From assembly GCA_951799405.1 (NCBI GenBank), contig OX637356.1, forward strand, positions 11,245,229 to 11,309,228: a stretch of DNA of 64,000 nt, written 5' to 3'. Numbering within the stretch: the first letter of the stretch is position 1; every line of letters starts with the position of its first letter. The notes beneath the pieces were generated by a model. The model searched no databases. It saw nothing but the letters and a program-made list of their open reading frames with translations, and was not told where the DNA came from. The position numbers were made by a program, and so were the translations under genes. Source of the stretch: Agapetus fuscipes (lineage: Eukaryota; Arthropoda; Insecta; Trichoptera; Glossosomatidae). This document shows, piece after piece, positions 40,276-51,307 of this stretch.

Positions 40276-40990
40276 GTAATGAAGCCTTTAAACGCGAAAT
40301 GACAGGCAGACAAACAAAAACACGGAACACGTAAACAACTTCAAACAACGATTAAAATTCCGACACACACGTCCGCAACGAAGTCACAGGCCATACTGAA
40401 GCAGGCACAAAAAAAATACCACGTATCCCCTGCGTTGTTGATTTACCGTCTCTTTCCAACGCGTTATTTGTAAATGCAATCTGAATGCGATGGGTGATTG
40501 TAATAAGGCCGGGACTAATTAAAACGTAGCGTTTTTTCATTCACAGCGGTGAAAATTGACGTTTGAAAGGGACAGCAGAAAAAACACGGCTTCTGTGTGT
40601 GTGGAAAAGTGGGCGGAGCTTACTCTTAGGGGCGTGGTTTTGTGAAACTGGGGTTGTGTTCGGCCAATGGGAGGCGTGGATTCCATGCAGATGGTGGAGA
40701 CCATTGTTGATTGGACGTTGCGGGGTTGAAAACTCCCCTAGGTAGATCAGCAGGATTTTCTGAAAAGGTTTGTTATCTTACTTTTGTACTTTGTGGAATT
40801 TGGTGGATTATGTTGTCTTCGTTTGTAAGATCCTCGACAGCGGAATGTATTGAATTGTTAGAAAGAAATGTGTCCACGTAGATATATTTATCTAGATATC
40901 TAAGGGATAAATTTGAGAAAAAATGGTGTAGGTACCTCCCTAACTGTGTATTGTCATTTTAAGTATTATTATTGAAATTGTAAAGTAAAG
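40276..40990. other. Low-repeat stretch with GC-box and CCAAT-type words
   Basis: 40276-40560 is unmatched and holds homeodomain-type cores (GGGTGATTGTAATAAGG, GGACTAATTAAAACG). 40605-40690 has GTGGGCGGAGC, GGGGCGTGG and GGCCAATGGGAGGCG, promoter-type words. It lies 4.4-5 kb upstream of the labial ATG, so a distal promoter or enhancer is possible. Confidence 0.3.
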
Positions 40991-41480
40991 AGACCGGTCC
41001 GTAGTTCAGTGGTTCGGACAGTTCATTTCGGACTCTGAATGGAACGTTGTGGGTTCGAATCCCGGCGGAGCACAATAAAATACCATTTATGTTTTCAAAT
41101 TTGCTCTTCGCTGGGTTGAAAAATTCATAAAACTTTACCAATGAACAGTCACCAAAGGTCCATCCAGCCTTACGGCGATGACGACCAAGCTCATAAAAAG
41201 GTCGATAGCTCAATTTGTAGAATGCTTGCATTCCATGCCGAGAGCAAGGGTTCGATCTCAAAGATTTACTCATCCTTCACAATAAATGAGAAGCAGCCCC
41301 TCCGGGAGCTGGGAAACCCCCACTTAGACTGAAAGTGGTTGGTGTGAGGTTGGCCCCCTTAGATACCCGTAATAATAAATACTACTTAGGTCCCGAATCG
41401 CCACATTCGACCCCTTCGGAGATAACGCGGGCTAGAAGTTACGCTATATATGTAGCTTAGTTGCGTTTTTTTTTTTGCGT
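40991..41480 (+). mobile_element. SINE-2/SINE-1 dimer
   Basis: The SINE-2 part starts GACCGGTCCGTAGTTCAGTG, box B GGGTTCGAATCCCGGCGG, and runs to GACGACCAAGCTCATAAAAA at 41200. SINE-1 begins at once (GGTCGATAGCTCAATTTGTA), with its own box B and tail to TTAGTTGCG. Same junction type as 54036 and 62397. Confidence 0.85.
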
Positions 41481-41567
41481 AAGGTAGGTAGGTACATGAT
41501 GTGATCTCGTATAAATTATGTGAAATTATTTTCATCTAATATCCCAGGTAGTTATGACCTCTTTTAT

Positions 41568-41812
41568 CTCTAATCTAAGTTGTAAAGATATACTTGTCAC
41601 ATTTAAGATTCATATTACATGCATTCCCATCAGCAGACATGTATCCGTTTGCGCCTACACATGCCGTATGTGGACTTAAGAACAGCATAAAAAACCAATC
41701 TCAAATGAACAAAAGCCCTGCAACTCTTGCCAACCTTCCCTGGAACAGAGGGGGCATTGTCGAAGTGAACCATTTTTTACGGTATGGTTGGTCAGACTCA
41801 TACCAAGCTATC
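41568..41812 (-). repeat. REP-C copy
   Basis: TCTAATCTAAGTTGTAAAGA to AGACTCATACCAAGC. Same orientation as the next copy, 12 bp away. Confidence 0.9.
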
Positions 41813-41823
41813 CAACTTGAATG

Positions 41824-42082
41824 TTATCTATAATCTATAATCTATAATCTAAGTTGCAAGGATATTTTCATTTAAAGCTCTCAGATGTATGCCCACAAAC
41901 CAACAAGTGTAGTTCGCGCTTACAAATGCTGATTGTGTACTTACAAATAAAATCCAAACCTCAAATGAACATAAGCCCCACAACTTTTGCCGACCTTCCC
42001 TGAAACAGGGGTGAAATTGGCAAAGTGAACCATTTTTTACAGTATGGGTGGTCAGCCTCATACCAACCTATAAGTCAAGGAA
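41824..42082 (-). repeat. REP-C copy, full length
   Basis: A tail of three ATCTATA units, CTAAGTTGCAAGGATATTTT, to CTATAAGTCAAGGAAC. Its body is nearly identical to the plus-strand copy at 60311. Confidence 0.93.
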
Positions 42083-42774
42083 CTTGAATCTTATCCAACT
42101 TGAAATTTTCCGCTTTTTCTAATGCGCTAACTCCCATAGCTTTACGATGATTTTTTGTGTTGTTTATGCCCAAGCAAACTAACTGCGTTTCGAAGTATCG
42201 TTTTGGTGTAATTGACAAGATTTTGGCCTTTTTTGTCCTATAGGCGCTTGTGACATAAAAAATCGTAAAACATCGTAAAACCACATTAATAGGAAGCCTT
42301 TATTTTAATTTTTATTTTAGAGCTGTTTTGATTTTAACGATATGATAAAAAATAAAAAAGTTAAAAAATAAAAAGTTATGCCATTTTTCTACAATCTCAA
42401 ACATTAAACCGCTCTCCTGAACAATTTAGTTTTTGACGCTTATGCCCTACTGCCTTTTAACTGTCGTAATATATTTGCAACTTAGATATAGAGATGCTCC
42501 TATATTGTACGTGTTACACATGCAGTTTTCATTTTATAATAATGCAGTGTACATAAGACGTTTGGTCCTTACACGGCGCACTGTTTATCAATCACAATTT
42601 ATCTGAAGGCGATCGGTTGTGGTCAGAGCAGGTGCTAATGTGAGTGACTGCTACCAAATCAAGCGACACATGACGGCTCCGTGGACCAGTGGCTGAAAAT
42701 TCATTATATAATCAATAATCTAAGTTGCAGAGGAAAAGGTATACTTGATAACACTGTAGAGTTGTAAATTTGTT
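42083..42774. other. AT-rich spacer
   Basis: Tail-only REP-C remnants at about 42473 (TTTGCAACTTAGATATAG) and 42710 (ATAATCTAAGTTGCAGAG). Nothing else recognised. Confidence 0.45.
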
Positions 42775-42985
42775 ACAATTCAAACCGTTCATTCAAATCA
42801 CGCATCAATTTTTCGGCCAATTATGTTGTGCCTACGGATGTGAAGCCTGGATCCCAGCTGAGAAACAAAAGAAACCTCTTCAGGTCTTTTTTTTAATTAT
42901 TTGTGATGAGGAATGCAATTCAACAACCTATTCTGCCTGGCAAGAAACAGGTATTAATATCATAAATTAATAATTCATTATTTTA
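42775..42985. mobile_element. LINE fragment cut by a SINE-3 tail
   Basis: 42775-42885 (plus) matches the LINE at 260-340: CCTACGGATGTGAAGCCTGG, CTCTTCAGGTCTTT. From 42886 a reversed SINE-3 tail begins (AATTATTTGTGATGAGGAAT, CCTATTCTGCCTGGCAAG). Confidence 0.7.
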
Positions 42986-43022
42986 TATCTTAATGAATTA
43001 TGTAATTGAACCATAATGTATT

Positions 43023-43375
43023 TTGTTACGAATGTAAAGGTTCATGCCTGCATGTTGTAGTGATTGTGTGCCTAGGCGTGTTTACTTGCTGTGTATGTGT
43101 GTGTCTAGACGGGAGTGTTTGACACTTTGAACTGTTGCTATTTCTCATACTCTCTGGAAACATCCATTCTAGAGGCATCTCGAACACTCGAGAATAGGCC
43201 TTAGTCATATGTAAATATAGGCTGCGGTTCTGTGGAGCTTCAGTGACCTATTAACGCCCGAGCCGTGAAACCGACAAGACAAAAATTACAGAGTGAACCA
43301 TATTATGTAATTGGTTTGTTAAAAATAAATTCAAACGCAATTTTATTAAAAGTCAACTCAACAACAATATTTTAC
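43023..43375 (+). mobile_element. LTR-N copy, full length, diverged
   Basis: Starts TGTTACGAATGTAAAGG, has GATTGTGTGCCTAGGCGTG, ACATCCATTCTAGAGGCATC and ATGTAAATATAGGC, then AAAATAAATTC and ends near CTCAACA. Confidence 0.65.
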
Positions 43376-44091
43376 TTACCTACACTGTACCTACCTACAT
43401 ATTTTGCTAATAAAAGAAGCAATGCTTTTATCTGACACGCTTGGATTCGAAGCCAAACCAAGCGTTCGGAAAGCAAAAACGATATCAATCTCCCAGCAAC
43501 GAGACTTAGTTATAATTAATACAGGCAAACGACTGAAGAAAGAAAGAAGAAAAACATACTAAATCCCAGTTGATCAGATTAGTTAAATTTGGAGTCGACA
43601 TGACGTTTTCAGTGGAGAGCCACCGCATTCGAGAATGCCCGGCAGGCCGTATCTATTAATTTGAATATTATATTAGGCGAGGCTTGAATGAAGTGTTGTT
43701 AGTGAAATAATGCGGAGCTTGTAGGTAGCGATGGCTGGAAACAGATTACATGACATAGACCGGTCTGATGAGGACAGTGGGACAGGTGTACCTATAGGTA
43801 AGCGGACGAGTGCAAGGCATAGAGGCAAGAGAATAGAGTCAGAACTTTAGCGGCATGAATGTTTTAAATTAATTTTTTTCTAGATGTGTAACTAAGCACC
43901 CAAGTCCTTTTTTTGAACTGCAGCATCCAAGGTCAAAGTAGTCATGATCGTCGCCAAAAGAAGAAGACGCGCAAAAGTTACTCGTTTACGCAACTTTTTT
44001 TACGAAATGCTATGCGGAAGATGCCCCTAATTTCATAAAATCTAGAGGTCTATGACACATGTTGTCGTGCCGTAGAGGTGTTATGTTACAT
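43376..44091. other. Low-repeat stretch
   Basis: 43440-43860 has no window repeat and moderate GC, including GGAGAGCCACCGCATTCGAG and AGCGATGGCTGGAAACAG. About 8 kb upstream of labial. No coding signal that I can defend. Confidence 0.3.
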
Positions 44092-44168
44092 ATCTTTGCA
44101 ACTTAGATTTGATTAGAAAAAACATTATACCTACTTATTGTATTTTTAGATTAATGCTAATTTGCCAT

Positions 44169-44432
44169 GTATGTTCCTTGACTTATAGGTTGTTATGCGG
44201 CTGACCACCCATACTGTAAAAAAATTGGTTCACTTTGCCAATGTCACCCCTGTTTCAGGGAAGGACGGCAAGAGTTGCAAGGCTTATGTTCATTTGAGAT
44301 TGGGTTTTTATATTGTAGGTCCACATGCGGCATGTGTTAGCGCGAAATTATACATGTCTGCTTGTGGGAATGCATTTAATATAAATCTTAAATGATATAT
44401 ATCTTTGCAGCTTAGATTAGATTATTAGATTA
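44169..44432 (+). repeat. REP-C copy, full length with clear tail
   Basis: GTTCCTTGACTTATAGGTTG to TTGCAGCTTAGATTAGATTA, with a tail built from TTAGAT units. A remnant of another tail is at 44092-44118. Confidence 0.95.
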
Positions 44433-44794
44433 GATGCTATCTGAAAAGATTTGTTTGCAAGCGTTCCATTTGGTATTATTGCCTTGTGTTCATTACAGGT
44501 TCAATGTAAAGAGATAACTTCTATTATCTGCCAAGCCACTAAGCCCCTTGCCAAATGCAAACCGTCTAAAAGAACTTGCTTACTAACTGCGTCAGGAATG
44601 CTATTACATAGACAGAAGAAGCTAGGCCAGTACCGTAAAAAAAGTGTAGGTATAGTTGTTTTTCATATCAGTGTCTAAACTGAAAAAAGAGGATAGTAAT
44701 TTTGTCACCTCTCGTGCTGTCAACTAGGAAAGGTATGCTGTAACTTTTACTGTTATTCTATTTCCATCAGGGTATTGTTAAAACTTTTATTTTG
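44433..44794. other. Spacer with a 75-codon frame, not called
   Basis: The frame 44451-44678 has an acceptor-like TTCATTACAG at 44500 but no recognised domain. Kept as non-coding. Confidence 0.3.
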
Positions 44795-45041
44795 ATTAAA
44801 GGTAAAACTTAATAAGTGACATATTAAGCTGACGTTGGTTTCTCAGATAAATGCAAATTATTTCCTGTTTTCCACGAGAGACAACAATAAAAAAGCGTGA
44901 AAATACTTTAATTTATAAGTTTTTCATGAGTAAGTACTTTCATATAATTGCAAAAACTACTTACTACACCCAATAAAATGTTTTATCGAGGATTTCTCAA
45001 ATCAGTGAATCAGCACTTTTCAGTTTTACCTTTCAGGTGGC
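44795..45041. mobile_element. MITE-E copy, full length
   Basis: TTAAAGGTAAAACTTAATAA at the left and CAGTTTTACCTTTCAGGTGG at the right. It has the reverse orientation to the copies at 14895 and 51364, with GATTTCTCAAATCAGTGAAT near the right end. Confidence 0.8.
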
Positions 45042-45105
45042 GATTTGGCACTTTTAAATATTATTTTACACATTCTTATTAGTAAACTTATTTTTGTCCA
45101 GTACC

Positions 45106-45348
45106 TACCCTTAGTACGAGTTGCAAAACTTGAGAAAAGTAAAGTATACGGAAAATATTAAAGCGTGATTTCTCCCAAAATCTGCCGGTTTTGTTTATTA
45201 CGCTTTATGGTCTTAGCAAAAGAGTTACAGTGATGAAGAAAATCAAGTTCAAACAAAAAAAAACGGCAGATTTTGGGGAGATCACTCTTTAATAATTGCC
45301 GTAAACTTTACATTACTCAAGTTTTGCAACTCGTAGGTACTAAGGGTA
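45106..45348. mobile_element. MITE-D copy
   Basis: TACCCTTAGTACGAGTTGCA arm, loop near TTACGCTTTATGGTCTTAGC, and the right arm with a 5-bp insertion (TCGTAGGTACTAAGGGTA). Confidence 0.9.
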
Positions 45349-45423
45349 CAGTTGTTGAGGATTGTGATTGCTCAATTTGTGTCAATCTCACGATTCTTGG
45401 CAATTTATTCATTAGTCTTCAAG

Positions 45424-45747
45424 ATCGGGCCTTAGACTAGTGGTTAAGGTCACGAATTCGTAGGTTCTGTTCCCGAAGGTTTTTGCTGGCTTAAAAAAAA
45501 ATCCTTTGACTTGTAGGTTGGTATGACGCTGTCCATCCACGCTGTATAAAATGGTTCACTTTGTTAGTCTCACCCCTGTTGCAGAACAGGACGGCAAAAG
45601 TTGTAAAGGTTATGTTCATTTGAGGTTTGGTTTTTGAATTGTAAGTTCAAATGCAGTATTTGTAAGCGAGAAATTACACGTGTCTGTTTGTGGGAATGCG
45701 CTTGATATGAACTTTAAATGTTAATGCATCTTTGCAATTTTAAGATT
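45424..45747 (+). repeat. SINE-2-like head remnant, then REP-C copy
   Basis: 45424-45480 has CCTTAGACTAGTGGTTAAGG and a decayed box B. 45505-45747 is REP-C from TTGACTTGTAGGTTGGTATG to TGCAATTTTAAGATTAG. Confidence 0.75.
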
Positions 45748-46754
45748 AGATAAGTTACACTTAAAAATAAACGATCACATAAGGTCACATGATTCACACA
45801 AAATAAATCACCCGAATACTTGTTTACTTTTTCCCAAATAAAAAGTATACGCATTTCTCGCCTGATAGCTTTATTTTGCAGACAGACTAAATTACAATGG
45901 CTGTTTCTATTTATAATTAACATGTTTGTATAAAGAGTAAATAATATATTATTTGTACAGAGAATACCTAAGGACAAACAGAGGGGCTAAATTCGGAAGC
46001 ACAAACTTATATATACAAGAGAAATAAACCTGTTCTGAAAGACATATTTTTAATAATCGTGTTAAATTTTCATTGTAATCTAAGCCATTGAATTTAGGCT
46101 CAATTGGTCCATTAAGACACGAACAGAACACTCACGAAAAGTTTAAAATGAGAATGAATAATTTTTTGATTTATTAAACTTTAATTAAGCAAAGAAAATT
46201 TTCATTTAATTAAAAGTTTACATTAACTAGTAATAAAAAATCATAAAATCATCTGACACCCTCATTTACACATAAGTACATGCGTGTAATATTTATTGTT
46301 TATTTGTTAAACATTTGTAAAACTAAAATTTCTAAAAGGCTTTCAGCCGTTAAAACATAATAAATAAATAAATGTTAATATATGTGCGCAACTTAAATTG
46401 TACTCTACAATGAGTCCTATGAAGCAAAGGTTGCAAACTGGCATTTTTTCCGCAAGTAAGAAATACGTGAAACACAAAAAGTAACATTCTCTATCGTCTT
46501 TGTTTCTATACGACTCTTATATAAACATAAACAATTTATTGTATTTATACAGTACCTAGTGTTTTCTTTGTTTGTTTATTCACGCAATATTCTGCCATTG
46601 AAACGTGCTAGAAAAAAAGCGCTGAACATTGCAGCTTGTAAAATGAAAAGCCTGTCAGTGTGTCTGCGATACAGCGCGAGACACGTTCAGATTAAGGCAG
46701 TCAAAAGAAACGTGGTTCTTTCTAAGCTTGGGCACACAGGATCGATCAATCAAG
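45748..46754. other. AT-rich spacer, nothing recognised
   Basis: Low in repeats. Short open frames only, without domains. 46620-46780 is moderately GC-rich and leads into the next block. Confidence 0.4.
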
Positions 46755-46960
46755 CCCCGCCTGGCATCGGACTACCGAACTGAGATAACGTCTTCCAGCG
46801 CGGTGTTATCGGTTCGAATCCCGGCGTGGTCTTCCACTGCCACGGCGTCGCAGATACCGGCCGACTTGACGGTCACAATTTAATTTCACACCCCGGTGAA
46901 AATAGCAATTGTAAACGTGTTAATTTGTGACGGGGCGTTCGGAATAATTTTTAATTAACA
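46755..46960. other. GC-rich block with a box B-like motif
   Basis: Contains TCGGTTCGAATCCCGGCGTG, a good box B, but a tRNA cloverleaf cannot be drawn from the flanks. The following part has an inverted feel (TTTCACACCCCGG / TTGTGACGGGGCG) and TTTTTAATTAACAG. A decayed SINE head or regulatory DNA. Confidence 0.3.
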
Positions 46961-47105
46961 GTACTTTTTTTTTATATAATAGACTCAAAACATGGATTGA
47001 CATAGACAAAGTTGTGACTTCGTACAGTCGGGTTGCTGAGGAAAAGGAAAATAAGTAGGTATTTTGTTATTGTTTGCTAAGGATCGTCGTCTCCTACAAG
47101 TGTAT

Positions 47106-47205
47106 GACCGGTCCGTAGCTCAGTGGTAACACTGCGGACTCTGAATGGGAAGGTTGTGCGTTCAAATCCCGGCGGAGCACAAAAAATATACCAATTTTCT
47201 GCAAT
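47106..47205 (+). mobile_element. SINE-2 head
   Basis: GACCGGTCCGTAGCTCAGTG has an intact box A (TAGCTCAGTGG). Box B GCGTTCAAATCCCGGCGG, then GCACAAAAAATATACCA and loss of the match. Confidence 0.88.
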
Positions 47206-47282
47206 CAGGACGATAAATTTACTTGTTCAAGGATTTTTTTGTGTGAATTACAAATTAAGAGCTCTCTGAAAATTGTATCATT

Positions 47283-47629
47283 GTCCGGTCGATAGCTCAG
47301 TTGGTAGAGTGCTTGCATTCTACCCCGTGAGCTCGGGTTCGAATCCCACCGAGGAGGGTGTCAGAAATGATTTCCAATTTCGTTGTGTATTTCAAACCCC
47401 ATAATATAAATACCGGCGAGGTTTACTCAGCCTTTACAAGAAATGAGTACCAGCCCCCTCGGGAGCTGGGAAATTCCCACTTCAACTGAAGTGGTTGGCG
47501 TAAGGCCGGCCCCCTTACCTGTAAAAATAAATAGGTTCAACTCGCCACATGCGACCCCTTCGGGGATAACGCGGCAAGAAGTTACACTATATGTGTAGCT
47601 TAGTTGCGTTTTAGTTGCGTTGCGTTGCT
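47283..47629 (+). mobile_element. SINE-1 copy, full length, young
   Basis: Box A CGATAGCTCAGTTGGTAGAG, box B CGGGTTCGAATCCCACCG, AGAAATGATTTCC, AACTGAAGTGGTTGGCGTAA, CGACCCCTTCGGGGATAACG and a (GTTGC)n end. One of the two best reference copies. Confidence 0.96.
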
Positions 47630-47755
47630 ATATTAAGAGCTATGTCCAAGCCATATCCTTTGTGCAATGCGTTTGCATAGACACAACCACCCCCTATACT
47701 TCGCATCCTGCCAATTATAACGAATAAAGCTAATAGAGATGAGGACTGTATTGTA

Positions 47756-48246
47756 CCTACATAAATTGTACGGCGGACGCCAAGTAAAGAGGACATTAAT
47801 AAACCATTTAATTATTAAAACTATTTTATTAATTATTAACTAAATAAATACTAACATAAATATAATACGTAATACTTAAGTTGTGACCCTGTGATTCATC
47901 CGGGAAACCGAGGGCCGAATGCGTAACGGCTATGGAGTAGGTTTAAGATATATCAAAATGTTAACTAGTATTTAGATTTATTGCAAGTTTATCGTAATTT
48001 TAAGTTATCATGTACACATAATTAAAAAAAAAAAAAAAAAAAAAGAAGAAGGGATGATGTATTGTACCTACATAGATTGTATTGGACTTAAATATAATAT
48101 TGTAATGATGATTATATAGATACAGAGATATATAAGTATCACTTGTACGGCGGACGCCAAGTAAAGAGGACATTAATAAACCATTTAATTATTAAAACTA
48201 TTTTATTAATTATTAACTAAATAAATACTAACATAAATATAATACA
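47756..48246 (+). mobile_element. TRIM-like LTR pair
   Basis: An exactly repeated 103 bp (47766-47868 and 48143-48245) lies in two units that both begin TGTATTGTACCTACATA. The left unit lacks about 65 bp. The spacer ends in a poly-A run and a purine tract (AAAAGAAGAAGGGATGATG) right before the right unit, as in a polypurine tract plus 3' LTR. No coding capacity. Flanking 5-mers do not match. Confidence 0.6.
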
Positions 48247-48684
48247 TGGTCCCAGCCAGTTATCAACAGAAAGCGGACAAGAAAGCCACCACGCCGCTTC
48301 GATAAACAGCCTTCAAAATGCTTCCTGCTCGTTGAAACGAAACGTCAGCAAATAATGAACTGCGAATAATACATAGTCAACAGCCCGACCTAAAGCAATC
48401 CAAAAATAATTTGTCATCCAACACCAACCATGAAAGTGAAAGATTACCTACGTAGGTATAACTTTTTTTTAAATATTTTTTCATTTAAGTAAGTAATTAT
48501 AGATTTAGATTTTTTTAAATAAAGATTACGCAACGCATTTTAACGTCGACAGTCAAAAATGTAATCGGCTCAGGCGATCTGTAAACTGAAGTCTGTTACA
48601 ATGGGATGGATAGAAGAGCGGATAAGATAATACCACAAGATGTCTGCCACCTCAACACTATCTAGGCGATAACGAAAACATATT
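48247..48684. other. Spacer
   Basis: GTTGAAACGAAACGTCAGC at 48333 resembles GAGCTGACGTTTCGTCC at 61810 in reverse, a short motif common at ends of unclassified retroelements. Nothing else. Confidence 0.35.
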
Positions 48685-49090
48685 ATGGAGGCAGCCAGAA
48701 AAATCTGCTTCAAATTAGAAGCAGCAGCTTCTTTTGTGTATACTCACATTACGAGTACTTTTCGTATGGCCGGCAAGTGCAACAAATTTCTTGGCCATTG
48801 GGCCGCGTCAGAGGCGAAGATCCAAGCCCTCAAAAAGCATCACACTACGCTTGGCAGAAACCGGAGCCAAGTCACGTACTGAAGTTCAGATCAGAAGAGA
48901 AAATACAGTGTTTGGAGAGCGTGCATTTCCAGTTGCTGGTCCGCTGGGACCACCTGCCTCATCATCTGAGAAAGCTAGAGGATCATGGAGAGTTCCGAAA
49001 TGCACTGAAGACAAACAAATTTCTGGCATCACATGCATAAGCCGAAGCGCCCTTGGAGTGACTACGTCACTCCGAAACCGTTAAAAGAGT
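48685..49090 (+). pseudogene. LINE-G C-terminal remnant
   Basis: Frameshifted frame: FGERAFPVAGPL, then HLPHHLRKLEDHGEFRNALKTNKFLASHA and a stop, followed by CGCCCTTGGAGTGACTACG. The same lineage as 32147-32336. The 5' part shows lesser similarity to RT C-termini. Confidence 0.8.
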
Positions 49091-49119
49091 TTTCTTTGTT
49101 GTAACGAAAGGGGGATGGA

Positions 49120-49327
49120 TCTATAATCTAAAATCTAAGCTGCAAGGATATGTTAACATTTAAGGCTCATATGAAATGCATGCCTACATACAGGCACATG
49201 TAGGTTCGCGCCTACACATTCTGCATGTGTGCATACAAATAAAGAAAACCTCACATGGACATACCCCTTGCAACTCCTGCCGCCGTTCCCTGAACCGGGG
49301 TGGCATTGGCAAAAGTTAAACCGATGA
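49120..49327 (-). repeat. REP-C copy, 5'-truncated
   Basis: CTAAAATCTAAGCTGCAAGG to GGGGTGGCATTGGCAAAAGT. Several changes (CTGCATGTGTGCATAC). Confidence 0.85.
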
Positions 49328-50153
49328 TAGTAGTAGTAAGCACCTTTGAATAAACCATTTCTTACATTGAAAATACGTAATTTTGAAAACCTCTTGTTCC
49401 AGTAAAAAAACCTCAGTTTATTTTACACAGGCTTCCATTGGAATTGAATATTTGTCAAGTGAAACATTTAAGAATAAAAGATCTTTTGAGATGTTGATCT
49501 AATGGATCCATATTGGTATTTTTCGCTTCACAAACTCCTTATTCAGGACAGCACTTAAGTCTGCTCGGGTCGCCATCTTGATTGACATGTTTCGGCCACC
49601 GTGGTCGGCCTCCTACTGCGCACGTCCGACACCTTTGTCCGCCAATCAAACAAATCCATTCCGTTCTCTGTTCCGAATTCAAATATTCAAACACTTGGAA
49701 TGTATTGTATCGAAGTCTTCTTTTTCTTCAAATGTCAGATGCCTCGCATGAGTCACATTGTGGATAAATGTGCCTTTTTAGGTTTTTATCAGCTGGTAGA
49801 AATCAAGTCAAACCAGTTATCCTGTAGGGATTTTCAGATCCTCTGTTTTGATTTTAAACTCTTATATAAGGTTACATTTGCAGAATACAGACAGTGTGCG
49901 AAGTTTGCAACTTTCTATTTCTACGAACTGAGAAATCGACAGATATTGGTGGATTCAAGATGTATATGGCAGATAGCGATACTTAAAAACACAACTAAAT
50001 CTACAACAGAAAATAGACAAGAAAATTAGACAAAAAAAAAACAACCAGAAAATACACATAAAATAATACCTATGTGCAAGCAGAATGATCGTCCAGGTTC
50101 AAGACCCGGGAGAAGAAAATATAACTCTTACTTGGGATTTGTTAACCATTTTT
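49328..50153. other. Spacer with a 142-codon frame, not called
   Basis: The frame 49601-50029 contains no recognised domain and lacks repeats. Its composition is like non-coding AT-rich DNA. GTCGCCATCTTGATTGACATG at 49569 recurs partly at 30797. Left as unassigned. Confidence 0.3.
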
Positions 50154-50439
50154 GGACCGGTCCGTAGTCCAGTGGCAACACTTCGGGCTCGTAAATGGAA
50201 GGTAGTGGATTCGAATCCCAGCGAAGCACAAAAAAAAAACCATTTTTATTTCAAAATGTGCTCTTCGCTGTGTTGAAAAATTCATAAACCTTTACGAAAG
50301 ACCGGTCACTGAAAGATCCATCTACCCTTACAACAACTGGGTCTTGCTTGAGAATTGGCGGTTTCTATAGCGATGACCAAGCTCGCAGAGGGCTCTTGAG
50401 GTGTGATGCACACAAAAACAGCGCTCAACAAATAAATCA
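50154..50439 (+). mobile_element. SINE-2 copy, full length
   Basis: GGACCGGTCCGTAGTCCAGT, box B GGATTCGAATCCCAGCG, TGTGCTCTTCGCTGTGTTG, and tail GGGCTCTTGAGGTGTGATGC to CAACAAATAAATC. Confidence 0.95.
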
Positions 50440-50452
50440 TCTTATATTATTA

Positions 50453-50895
50453 TTATTGTTCTGACTTACGCCTCCGAAACCTGGGTAATGACACAACAAC
50501 TGAGAACACGATTAAAACATTTGAAAGAACGATTCTCAGGAACATGTGTGATCCGGTGAGAGATAAAAATGGATGACGTCATTGATACAACAGCAAATTC
50601 TATGACATCTGCAGAGAGCCTGGTGTGATCAGTTCCATCAAAGTAGACGCCTGTAGTGGGCTGGTCACGTTATTCGAATGGACGACACCAGCTCCATTAG
50701 GGACTTCACACTCTCAGAACTACAAAGCCAAAGGAGACGAGGAAGGCCAAAAATACAATGGATGAGCGTTGTATATTTAGAGGTAGCCAATGCAGACATA
50801 CGTAGCTGGAGAGCAAAGGCCATGGACAGGCGAGAGTGGAGGAAAATCCTGGTTTAGCCAAGGGCCACCCAGGGCTGTCAACTTCATGATGATGA
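50453..50895 (+). pseudogene. LINE C-terminal remnant with (ATG)n tail
   Basis: Broken frame reads LTYASETWV, FERTILRNMC, REPGVISSIKV, RWAGHVIRMDDTSS, GRPKIQWM and REWRKILV plus a stop, followed by CTTCATGATGATGAT. It sits 14 bp after a SINE-2. Confidence 0.82.
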
Positions 50896-51207
50896 TTTAG
50901 GTGGTCATGTAAATAATTAAACAGCTTTTTAATCCATTGTGGTGTGTCAAGGAGGTTCCATCGGACTGGAGAGAGGCGGTCATTGTGCCAGAGTTTGGGC
51001 AGCTTTAAGGCATGGCTTATTACAGCATGGCTTTGTTCTGTGACACTGAGCACGTTTGATCTCGTTATGATACAAAGGGTAAATATTATGACAGACGTGC
51101 GAGATGGCATCTTAAATAATGTGACAAAGTTAAGTGGCTGATGGACCAAGAGTACAAAACACATATCATGTCCCACGGATTTACAGAAGTCATCTGTATC
51201 TAAGACT
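50896..51207. other. Spacer, nothing recognised
   Basis: Some GC-richer words around 50940-51010 resemble RT-type LINE sequence weakly. Not assigned. Confidence 0.35.
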
Positions 51208-51209
51208 TA

Positions 51210-51285
51210 AACGGCCTGTAGTCTAGTGCTTAAAACTTCTGACTCGTGATTGGAAGGTAGTGGGTTCTATTCAAGTAAGAAGCAA
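51210..51285 (+). mobile_element. SINE-2 head fragment
   Basis: CGGCCTGTAGTCTAGTGCTT, GACTCGTGATTGGAAGGTAG, box B changed to GGGTTCTATTCAAG. Confidence 0.65.
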
Positions 51286-51307
51286 GTAAGTGTACGAATA
51301 ATCGTCC

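Noticed and set aside
46790..46850. Possible tRNA gene around TCGGTTCGAATCCCGGCG
   Set aside because: The T-arm pairs poorly and no box A at the right distance gives a cloverleaf.
47283..47360. Possible functional tRNA gene
   Set aside because: Boxes A and B are good, but the sequence continues as a 340-bp repeat with many copies, and an acceptor stem cannot be closed. It is the head of SINE-1.
49601..50029. 142-codon open frame, plus strand
   Set aside because: No recognisable domain, no promoter or splice context, composition like surrounding AT-rich DNA.
50706..51176. 156-codon open frame, minus strand
   Set aside because: It is antisense to a LINE C-terminal remnant whose plus-strand motifs (RWAGHVIRM, REWRKILV) are the real signal.
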